Shown here piece by piece: positions 1-5,283 of a stretch of DNA of 6,412 bases. Numbering within the stretch: position 1 is the stretch's first letter; every line of letters starts with the position of its first letter. The notes under the pieces were generated by a model, which had not been told where the DNA came from, searched no databases, and saw only the letters and a program-made list of their open reading frames with translations. The translations under genes and the position numbers were made by a program. Source of the stretch: Desulfoprunum sp. (GTDB taxonomy: Bacteria > Desulfobacterota > Desulfobulbia > Desulfobulbales > Desulfocapsaceae); assembly GCA_030696435.1 (NCBI GenBank), contig JAUYSF010000046.1, positions 1 through 6,412 of the forward strand. Reading direction: 5' to 3'.

Positions 1-66
1 ACCGATCAGCAGGGAGATCTGGAGATCAGAATTGACCGGCAAGGATGGCACTATGTCAAACCGTAG
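1..66 (+). CDS. C-terminal tail of an unidentified upstream gene (partial)
   Basis: Frame 1 is open from the first base to a TAG at 64-66 and encodes 21 residues ending in DRQGWHYVKP. The stop lies 14 bases inside the VanZ-family gene, whose ATG is at 53. Short overlaps like this are typical of translationally coupled genes in one operon, which is the main reason to believe the frame is coding. The fragment is too short to assign to a family. The alternative is that it is chance open sequence and the VanZ gene has its own leader. Confidence 0.4.
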   Translation, partial: TDQQGDLEIRIDRQGWHYVKP

Positions 67-598
67 ACATTACACCCTCTTTGCTGCCGCATATGTACTG
101 ACAATCTATTCGACCTCGGGTTGGATGCGCCATCTGTCGACCCTGGCCCGTCAGATCGTCGGCGAAAAACTGGGCGTCCTCGTGACACTGGGCCTCATCC
201 TCGTTCTGGCCGCAGTCCTGCTGATTTTTCGGCATGTCCTCCGTCGACGGCATATCCTGCCACTCCTTCCTGTACTCCTGAGCTATGGCTTGGTTCTGTG
301 GTGGCTATCGATCCCTGAAGAGCGCTTTCATCTTCTCCAATATGGCCTCTTGTGTGTCTTGTGCGACAAAGCACTGCCGGATCGCCTCCAGGGACTGCCA
401 CGACATGGACTGGTAATCCTACTGGTGACCCTGGCCGGCATCGGTGACGAACTGATCCAGTGGCTCAGGCCTAACAGAGTCGGAGATATTCGGGATGTGT
501 TGACCAATTCTATCGCAGCCGTGCTTGCTCAGGCTTTAATTGCCATTTTAAACGGTGGTCACAGAGGCACTGGTCGCAGGAATACCCCAGACGAGTAG
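53..598 (+). CDS. VanZ-family small membrane protein
   Basis: This is a 181-residue integral membrane protein of the VanZ-like family, named after a teicoplanin-resistance accessory protein; most bacterial members have no proven role. About five hydrophobic segments are visible, near residues 8-23, 41-59, 68-86, 119-130 and 153-166. The family signature is present: the F-H-x3-Y element in PEERFHLLQY (H93, Y97), then D132-E133-x2-Q136, P140-x-R142, D145, D148 and N152. The ATG at 53 is chosen over an in-frame TTG at 32 because AAGGA (41-45) lies 7 bases before it. The start overlaps the preceding frame by 14 bases, suggesting coupling to an upstream operon. In environmental bacteria such proteins often sit near envelope or polysaccharide genes, but nothing here proves that role. 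It should not be read as a glycopeptide-resistance gene. The family call is firm; the function is unknown. Confidence 0.85.
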   Translation: MSNRRHYTLFAAAYVLTIYSTSGWMRHLSTLARQIVGEKLGVLVTLGLILVLAAVLLIFRHVLRRRHILPLLPVLLSYGLVLWWLSIPEERFHLLQYGLLCVLCDKALPDRLQGLPRHGLVILLVTLAGIGDELIQWLRPNRVGDIRDVLTNSIAAVLAQALIAILNGGHRGTGRRNTPDE

Positions 599-640
599 AC
601 AACCGACACCTAAACAGTCTGATTTCCCTCTCTCTTTCCG

Positions 641-687
641 GCCTCTGGTATACTGTGGGGAATCCAGGGGCGTTCTGCTGTTATACT
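641..687 (+). promoter_or_regulatory. Two extended -10-like boxes with a dyad; possible promoters of the decayed kinase
   Basis: The 221-base gap 599-819 holds no convincing gene. It contains TGGTATACTG (646-655) and TGTTATACTG (679-688), each a TG-N-TATACT extended -10-like box, exactly 33 bases apart. No good -35 hexamer precedes either. The first box lies in the loop of an 8-bp inverted repeat (641-648 with 664-671, one G-U pair). This could be the old promoter and operator of the kinase remnant starting at 820. The evidence is base pattern only. Confidence 0.3.
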
Positions 688-819
688 GGTCCGAAAAATA
701 CACCACCTTACCTTTTGTTTTCTTGCCGTCCGATGTATGCTTAAAAAGGTTCCAGCATTCGCCAGCCACTCTACAAATCCGCGCCGTTCAAACAGCAAGA
801 GCATGGAGGTCGGGATTGC

Positions 820-1179
820 ATGATGAGCAAAGTGAGACATCCTCCAAAACCCCGCATCGCCGCTCTCCTTGCCTTCTGCATAGTAGTGTCTCTTTTCATC
901 GGTCTCGAATATCTGGAGCGCCAGCGATACCTCTCCCTTCATACCAGAACAATCAACAGACTGAGCCGGTTGTCGATAATGGACCGGGAATTTCACCTCA
1001 CGACCTTGAACATATTTTTGAACCGTTCTATGCTAAAAACAACGGGTTTGAGCAGAACCGGACTCGGTTTTACCGTGGTCTGGAATACGGTCTACGATCA
1101 CCGAGGGAGGCTTACCGTCGAGAGCTGCGAAAAATATATTCCCGGAGGGATTGTGCTCGACCGACAATATGCTGTATAA
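820..1179 (+). pseudogene. Decayed membrane sensor histidine kinase (internal deletion plus frameshift)
   Basis: The remnant starts at ATG 820 with GGAGG (805-809) ten bases upstream. Its frame gives a basic N-terminus, one transmembrane segment (AALLAFCIVVSLFIGLE, residues 13-29) and a polar helix, as at the N-terminus of membrane sensor kinases. From about 969 the kinase homology jumps to another frame: VVDNGPGIS (969-995, ATPase G1 box) followed by IFEPFY (F box). At the A-run 1035-1039 it jumps back to the first frame: SRTGLGF (1051-1071, G2 box) and VVWNTVYDHRG...LTVES. The normal order is therefore kept, but the sensor region, the HisKA histidine and the N box are missing. The first glycine of GTGLG is Arg, and the usual C-terminus (GTTF...YFP) is lost. 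The start frame stays open to TAA 1177-1179, so a 119-residue protein could still be made, but it cannot be a working kinase. The kinase origin is seen directly in the motifs; the deletion history is inferred. Confidence 0.8.
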
Positions 1180-1180
1180 A
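1151..1180 (+). promoter_or_regulatory. Candidate sigma70-type promoter for the HEAT/cNMP gene
   Basis: TTGTGC (1151-1156) and TATAAA (1175-1180) are separated by 18 bases. The -10 box is good and the -35 is fair. It lies at the extreme 3' end of the kinase remnant and would give a leader of roughly 140 bases before the ATG at 1326, including the hairpin at 1259-1292. A good -35-like TTGACC at 1207-1212 has no convincing -10 partner. Pattern match only. Confidence 0.3.
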
Positions 1181-1258
1181 TATTTGATACCTTTTCCTAA
1201 GTGATATTGACCTCTATTCTCGACGAGATAGGAAACAATCAAAATCGCAGAACAAATA

Positions 1259-1292
1259 CAGGCACAATGGTAAGAGTTACCAAGACTGCCTG
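1259..1292 (+). promoter_or_regulatory. Two-tier hairpin in the leader of the HEAT/cNMP gene
   Basis: CAGGCA (1259-1264) pairs with TGCCTG (1287-1292). Inside, GGTAA (1269-1273) pairs with TTACC (1277-1281) around a GAG loop. The two perfect stems are joined by an internal loop of 4 and 5 bases. The hairpin ends 33 bases before the start codon and has no U-run after it, so it is not a classical terminator. It may affect translation or mRNA stability, or be a DNA binding site. The role is unknown. Confidence 0.4.
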
Positions 1293-1325
1293 AAACAGTT
1301 CGCCTACACATGACGTGGTGTTTAC

Positions 1326-3611
1326 ATGGATATTGACAGACAAAAGCAGCGCAAGGTAATTGCCCATACCAACCACCTCCTGCATAACACTGAAAATAAA
1401 CGACTGCTGCTCCGTTTTCAGCGGGGAGTTGTTGATCTCGAAAACAACCGCTTCATGGTTCTGCAGAATCGAGAGTTCGTTGACAAACTCATGGACTACC
1501 TGTTCACCCTCTACAAGAAAGGCCACGAAGGGAATATTATCAAGGTCCTCGAAAAGATAGGGCTCTGCGCCTGCAGTGCCGACAGGTTGCACCGGGAACG
1601 GGCAGTCTTCATCCTCTCCGTCTTTACAGAAAAAATCTCGCAGGAGAAGGAAAGTGCCGAATTCCTTGAGGCGGTTTCCCGTCTTCTGGTCAACTGGCTG
1701 AAGATCGAGACCGAATTCCTTGAGGGGTTTGAATTTGTCTGCACCCAACTCCAGAAGATACTGCAGAGGATGCTCAATATGGGCCTCTGGTACCAGGCCG
1801 AAAACCTGATCATCGTCCTCTTCCAAATCCAGACGGGGATTATCCAGAAAAATAATCTCATCCGGCAGATGATAACCAAGGTCCATTCCGGACTTGCCGA
1901 CGAACCCTTTCTTCGAAACCTCGTCAATGTCTATCTCGACAAGCAGGAAGACCGGCGCGACATCGCCGAGTGCCTACTTAGGCATTTCGGCAGTAAGGCC
2001 GGCATTGTTCTCGTCCAGGCCCTGATAGAGTGCCAGGACCGGGAAAAGCGCTTCGCTCTCATCGAGCTCATCCCGACTACCGGCAGGGCAATCATCCCGG
2101 TCCTTGACCGCTGCCTGGAACAAAACCCGCCCTGGTATGTGATCAGAAATATCATTATCATCATCTCGCGCATGGATGACCCCACGCTCTATGCCATGGT
2201 CAGACCCTATCTTGTCCATAAAGATATCAGGGTGCAACAGCAGGTCCTGAATTGTATCGGCAAGATGGGCGGTAATCAGATGCGCGAGCGGCTCATCGAG
2301 GCGCTCACCTATATCAATGATGAGCTGAAACAACAGGTAGTCATCCAGCTGGGAAACATGGGCGGCAAGGATGTCGGCGACGCTCTCTGCACCCTCTTGG
2401 AGAAACGTAACGAATTTGCCCTCCATATCCAGGATGAACTGCTTCTGGCCATCTGTACCAAGATCAAATTCGCCCCCTCGGAACAGGCGATTGAGGCCAT
2501 AAAAAAGCTTCTCGCCGAGCGCACCCAGCGTTTCGGCGAAGGGGACAGAATTCTGCAGGCGGCACAGGACGCCATGCTGAGCCTGGAGCTGAAAAACACG
2601 GAGATAAAAGTGCCAGGATCCCTGCCTCCTGCTGCTCCCGCTCCACCTCAAACTGATGCTGACTTTGACACCCTCCTCACGGACAGTCTCTTTGCCACGA
2701 AGGAGGAACTGACGGCCAGCCCTGTAGCCATGAAAGCTCCGGCGAAAGAAGAAAAAAAGGTTGTCGCCGAAAAATCGAACCGCCTGAGTAAAGCCGATAT
2801 CGTCAGAGAAGCGGAAAAAAACCTGACCGATCCCACTACCGCCAATCATTTTACCATCTGGGCTGAACTCTATGAGGAGATGACCACCGAAGAGTTTACC
2901 GCCTTCCATGCAGCATTGAGCCACAAGACATATCAGCCGAATGATATGATCGTCGAAAGCGGTGACCTGCAAGCACCGCTCTTCTTCCTTGATCGCGGCA
3001 CCGTCAATCTGATCAGATTACAGGAAAGAGAAGAGATCTACCTGAGTGCCTTCGGTGCAGGGGATGTTATCGGTAGTGATATCTTTCTCACAGGTGATGC
3101 CTGGAATATCTCCCTGTTTGCCAGGGAGGAGGTGTTCGCCCATATTTTCGATCTGGAAAATCTCCTCAAACTCCAGGTTGATTATCCGCATCTTGCCGAA
3201 AAACTCTTCGCCTTCTGCTCCAACTATGACGTCCTGCCGGCTCTGCTCAGGGTCCTGGATAAGCCGGATTCCAACGGAACCCAAACCGCCCGCATTCTTC
3301 GGGAAGGCATGCCCAAGAAAACGGCAAAAGATGGGCTACTGCTCGGCAGCGTGTTGAAAAAAATGAAAGGCGGGCTGTGTTTCACTCTGCCCGTCGATGC
3401 CGGTGAAAAGATTGATACCCTGCTGGAGAATCAGCTCCGTCTGGGCATTCGGATGTCGTCCGGGACCGTCCGTTCCCTGGCCGCAACGATAATAGGAACA
3501 AGGCGGACACTGGACCAGCCGGAAAAGGCCATTATCTTCGTTCGATTTTTTCAGCCCTTACACGAAACCCAGTACATATGTGAAAATATCGAATTCCCGG
3601 AATCGGTGTAA
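1326..3611 (+). CDS. HEAT-repeat protein with degenerate cyclic-nucleotide-binding domain
   Basis: This 761-residue protein is soluble by inspection, with no signal peptide or membrane segment. Residues 1-210 are helical and rich in Leu and charged residues. About 212-420 form HEAT-like helical pairs, for example IRVQQQVLNCIGKMGG (301-316) and ELKQQVVIQLGNMGG (333-347). Residues 430-490 are a Pro/Ala/Lys linker. About 515-635 resemble a cNMP-binding (CAP/PKA-type) beta-barrel: YQPNDMIVESGDLQAPLFFLDRG (536-558, first half) and FGAGDVIGSDIFL (576-588). In the phosphate-binding cassette the usual Gly-Glu is S584-D585 and the usual Arg aligns with W593, so ordinary cAMP/cGMP binding is doubtful. 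Residues 655-760 (KGGLCFTLP..GEKI, then beta-rich sequence ending ..IIFVRFFQPL) may be a PilZ-like domain without clear c-di-GMP motifs. The likely role is a signalling scaffold, by inference. ATG 1326 is the only nearby start (in-frame TGA at 1311-1313), with a weak ribosome site. No confident gene name. Confidence 0.8.
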   Translation: MDIDRQKQRKVIAHTNHLLHNTENKRLLLRFQRGVVDLENNRFMVLQNREFVDKLMDYLFTLYKKGHEGNIIKVLEKIGLCACSADRLHRERAVFILSVFTEKISQEKESAEFLEAVSRLLVNWLKIETEFLEGFEFVCTQLQKILQRMLNMGLWYQAENLIIVLFQIQTGIIQKNNLIRQMITKVHSGLADEPFLRNLVNVYLDKQEDRRDIAECLLRHFGSKAGIVLVQALIECQDREKRFALIELIPTTGRAIIPVLDRCLEQNPPWYVIRNIIIIISRMDDPTLYAMVRPYLVHKDIRVQQQVLNCIGKMGGNQMRERLIEALTYINDELKQQVVIQLGNMGGKDVGDALCTLLEKRNEFALHIQDELLLAICTKIKFAPSEQAIEAIKKLLAERTQRFGEGDRILQAAQDAMLSLELKNTEIKVPGSLPPAAPAPPQTDADFDTLLTDSLFATKEELTASPVAMKAPAKEEKKVVAEKSNRLSKADIVREAEKNLTDPTTANHFTIWAELYEEMTTEEFTAFHAALSHKTYQPNDMIVESGDLQAPLFFLDRGTVNLIRLQEREEIYLSAFGAGDVIGSDIFLTGDAWNISLFAREEVFAHIFDLENLLKLQVDYPHLAEKLFAFCSNYDVLPALLRVLDKPDSNGTQTARILREGMPKKTAKDGLLLGSVLKKMKGGLCFTLPVDAGEKIDTLLENQLRLGIRMSSGTVRSLAATIIGTRRTLDQPEKAIIFVRFFQPLHETQYICENIEFPESV

Positions 3612-3661
3612 GCCTTCCTCTCACACCCCCTCACACACATCGACTCCCGTGGACTATTGAG

Positions 3662-3711
3662 TCAGAGTGAACATTCGCAGGAAGAAATATCCCAGCGAAT
3701 ATTCACTCTGA
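3662..3711. repeat. 17-bp inverted repeat between convergent genes
   Basis: The left arm TCAGAGTGAACATTCGC (3662-3678) and right arm GCGAATATTCACTCTGA (3695-3711) are complementary at 16 of 17 positions around a 16-base spacer. The single mismatch (3672 with 3701) is C-A in + strand RNA but G-U in - strand RNA, so the hairpin is unbroken only in a transcript read leftward from uraA. Neither side has a U-run. It could be an unusual bidirectional transcription end or mRNA 3' stabiliser, a protein binding site, or a copy of a dispersed repeat. Confidence 0.65.
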
Positions 3712-3772
3712 GAGCAGACCAGGGCGCTCGGAAAGGCCCAACCTGTATCGACAGTTATATATCGGTCTGCTC
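3712..3772 (-). terminator. Branched potential RNA fold across the uraA stop codon
   Basis: In the - strand RNA, GAGCAGACC (3772-3764) and GGTCTGCTC (3720-3712) can form a 9-bp stem that encloses the uraA stop codon (3757-3755). Within it lie two smaller hairpins: CTGT-CGAT-ACAG (3754-3743) and GGGC/GCCC (about 3740-3737 with 3725-3722). The fold directly abuts the inverted repeat at 3662-3711. There is no U-tract, so it is not a standard intrinsic terminator. A 3'-end stabilising or termination role is inferred. Confidence 0.3.
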
Positions 3773-5041
3773 GTTGACGAGTTTGAATTTTTCCAACAGG
3801 TGGAAAACAAGCGAGAGAATCATGCCGACAACCGTCGCCAGGGCCATACCCTTGAGCTGGACATTGCCAAGTTTCACGGCTGTGCCGCTTATGCCGACGA
3901 TGAGGACGATAGCGGTGAGCGAGAGGTTGATCGGTTTCGAGTAATCGACCTTGGCCTCAACCAGCATCCGGATACCCGAAGCGGCGATGACACCGAAAAG
4001 CAGAATGCTGACTCCGCCCATAACCGGGGTGGGAATCGACTGAATAACTGCCGACAGTTTGCCGACAAAGGCCAGAACGATGGAAATCGCCGCAGCGCCG
4101 CCGATAACCCAGACCGAATAGACCCTGGTGATGGCCATGACCCCGATATTCTCACCATAAGTAGTGGTGGGTACCGAGCCACAGAAGCCGGAAAGGACCG
4201 TCGAGATCCCATCACCCATCAGGGAACGGTGCAGGCCGGGATCTTTCACAAGATTTCTCTCGACAATGTTGCCGGTCACCACCAGATGGCCGATATGCTC
4301 GGAGATAACCACAAGGGATGCCGGGATGATAATCAGGATGGCATTGATATCAAACTTGGGGATATAGACCGTTGGAAAAGCCAGAATCGGGGCAGCCGAA
4401 ATCCCGCCCAGATTCACAAGTCCGAGAGGAATCGCCACAAGATACCCTGCCGCTATGCCGACCAGCACAGGGATGATGGCCATAAAACGTCGAAAGAGCA
4501 GAGAGCCGAAGGCGACCACCAGTAAGGTCACGAGAGAGACAATGATGGCCTTCGGATTGTAGGCGCCAGCTGCATCCGGCATTATACCGGCCATACCGGT
4601 GGCGACCCCGGCAAGCTCAAGGCCGATGAGCATGACGATCGGCCCCATGGTGGCCGGGGGCAGAACAAAGTTGATCCAGCCGGAGCCAAACCGCCAGATG
4701 ATCAACGCAACCAGGATAAAAACACAGCCCGAGGCAATGAAGCCACCCAGCGCAAAAGAGTAGTTACCGCCCCAGAGAGCCTGGTTGGTGCCGAGCACCA
4801 CAAAGACCGGTGAGAGAAAGGCGAAGCTGGAGCCAAGAAAGGCCGGGGCCTTGCCCTTGCAGAGGAAGAGGTAGATAAGCGTACCGATACCGTTCATCAG
4901 AAGGACGATAGCGGGATCGATCTTAAAGAGGGTCGGAACCAGGACAGAGGCCCCGAACATTGCGAAAAGGTGCTGGAAGCTGAGGGGTATCCCCTGAAGC
5001 AGCGGCACCTTTTCTTCTACCTGAATCATCTTCTGCATCAT
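3755..5041 (-). CDS. uraA: Uracil:H+ symporter UraA (NCS2 family)
   Basis: This 428-residue inner-membrane permease imports uracil with protons for pyrimidine salvage. It matches E. coli UraA from memory along its whole length, for example IPLSFQHLFAMFGASVLVP (18-36), LGSSFAFLSP (69-78), PPATMGPIVMLIGLELAGVA (128-147) and TTYGENIGVMAITRVYS (293-309). Residues equivalent to the UraA uracil and proton site are present: H24, F73, E248, H252 and E297 within YGENIG. Hydrophobic segments fill the length, as expected for the 14-helix 7+7 inverted-repeat fold. ATG 5041 is preferred to an in-frame TTG at 5068 because AAGGAG (5051-5056) lies 9 bases before it, and the shorter form matches the family length. 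No upp or other pyrimidine gene is visible, so it appears to stand alone. It has a long, hairpin-rich leader. A related NCS2 substrate such as xanthine is unlikely given the similarity to UraA. Confidence 0.95.
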   Translation of the reverse strand: MMQKMIQVEEKVPLLQGIPLSFQHLFAMFGASVLVPTLFKIDPAIVLLMNGIGTLIYLFLCKGKAPAFLGSSFAFLSPVFVVLGTNQALWGGNYSFALGGFIASGCVFILVALIIWRFGSGWINFVLPPATMGPIVMLIGLELAGVATGMAGIMPDAAGAYNPKAIIVSLVTLLVVAFGSLLFRRFMAIIPVLVGIAAGYLVAIPLGLVNLGGISAAPILAFPTVYIPKFDINAILIIIPASLVVISEHIGHLVVTGNIVERNLVKDPGLHRSLMGDGISTVLSGFCGSVPTTTYGENIGVMAITRVYSVWVIGGAAAISIVLAFVGKLSAVIQSIPTPVMGGVSILLFGVIAASGIRMLVEAKVDYSKPINLSLTAIVLIVGISGTAVKLGNVQLKGMALATVVGMILSLVFHLLEKFKLVNEQTDI

Positions 5042-5050
5042 AACCTTACT

Positions 5051-5056
5051 CTCCTT
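5051..5056 (-). promoter_or_regulatory. Ribosome binding site of uraA
   Basis: AAGGAG on the - strand lies 9 bases before ATG 5041. It falls downstream of the alternative in-frame TTG at 5068, and so rules out that longer start. A second ATG directly follows the first (5038). Confidence 0.8.
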
Positions 5057-5067
5057 GAAGTTGTGCA

Positions 5068-5097
5068 AATCCCGTAGCCCTAACTCTTTATGGGATT
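5068..5097 (-). promoter_or_regulatory. AATCCC/GGGATT stem upstream of the uraA ribosome site
   Basis: On the - strand, AATCCC (5097-5092) and GGGATT (5073-5068) can pair across an 18-base loop, ending 11 bases before the AAGGAG of uraA. It could modulate ribosome access. It also overlaps a weak promoter-like pair, TTTTCA (5124-5119) and CATAAT (5100-5095), 18 bases apart. If that promoter is used, the left arm of the stem would largely be missing from the RNA, so the two readings compete. Confidence 0.3.
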
Positions 5098-5124
5098 ATG
5101 AGATACGCAATTGCTGTCTGAAAA
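5095..5124 (-). promoter_or_regulatory. Weak candidate promoter of uraA
   Basis: TTTTCA (5124-5119) and CATAAT (5100-5095) on the - strand with an 18-base spacer; the -35 matches four of six consensus bases and the -10 five of six. Transcription would begin near 5088, about 47 bases before the ATG. Pattern match only. Confidence 0.3.
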
Positions 5125-5141
5125 GCGCCGGCAGACCGGCG
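5119..5141 (-). terminator. GC-rich hairpin with short U-run: terminator or attenuator ahead of uraA
   Basis: On the - strand CGCCGG (5141-5136) pairs perfectly with CCGGCG (5131-5126) around a TCTG loop, followed by CTTTTC. The stem is strong for its size, but the U-run is only four, so termination would be partial. It lies about 140 bases after the stop of the membrane-protein gene and 85 before uraA. It may end the first transcript, or act as a leaky attenuator in front of uraA. Confidence 0.4.
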
Positions 5142-5199
5142 TCCCCCCGTCTCGCTGCCATAGAATCACCACTCCCGTACCATATCCAGGCTATCGTCA

Positions 5200-5232
5200 G
5201 CAACCTTTAGTTGCGAGAATATGGCGATATTC
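5200..5232 (-). promoter_or_regulatory. Pair of adjacent small hairpins in the intergenic leader
   Basis: Two perfect hairpins stand two bases apart on either strand: GAATAT with ATATTC around four bases (5217-5232), and GCAAC with GTTGC around five bases (5200-5214). On the - strand, TCTCGC (5218-5213) could instead pair with GCGAGA (5155-5150), which would break both. That is a possible two-state fold, but the stems are short and could be chance. The rest of 5142-5283 shows no gene. Confidence 0.3.
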
Positions 5233-5283
5233 CGTCACTCCGAAATCGACCCGAGAACGACGATCAAGGCATCTCCCGCTCTC

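Noticed and set aside
53..598. Glycopeptide resistance gene vanZ
   Set aside because: Only the broad VanZ-like family is supported; no vanA-type cluster is present and the organism appears Gram-negative.
1030..1045. Programmed ribosomal frameshifting at the A-run
   Set aside because: The homology needs a +1 (or -2) shift, the site is not a proper -1 slippery heptamer, and key kinase domains are missing anyway. Mutation is the simpler reading.
555..1187. A 210-codon open frame on the + strand including DNGPGIS
   Set aside because: Only a short part (about 969-1035) has kinase homology. The rest reads as low-quality sequence overlapping the VanZ end and the other kinase frame, so it is not a gene by itself.
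1974..2972. Long - strand open frame of 332 codons inside the HEAT/cNMP gene
   Set aside because: It is antisense to a clearly coding frame, has no recognisable domain, and such shadows are common in GC-rich genes with regular codon use.
3620..3636. CTCACAC direct repeat after the HEAT/cNMP gene
   Set aside because: Seven bases, two copies only; too short to treat as a meaningful repeat.
3800..4525. + strand open frame opposite uraA
   Set aside because: Very rich in Asp, Arg, Gly and His with no hydrophobic core, typical of the antisense of a membrane protein gene.
5066..5068. TTG at 5068 as uraA start
   Set aside because: The strong AAGGAG lies downstream of it, nine bases before ATG 5041, which also fits the family length.
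5155..5200. Purine-riboswitch-like GGATATGG in the uraA leader
   Set aside because: The flanking P2 stem does not pair and the conserved J2/3 TCTACC-type segment is absent.
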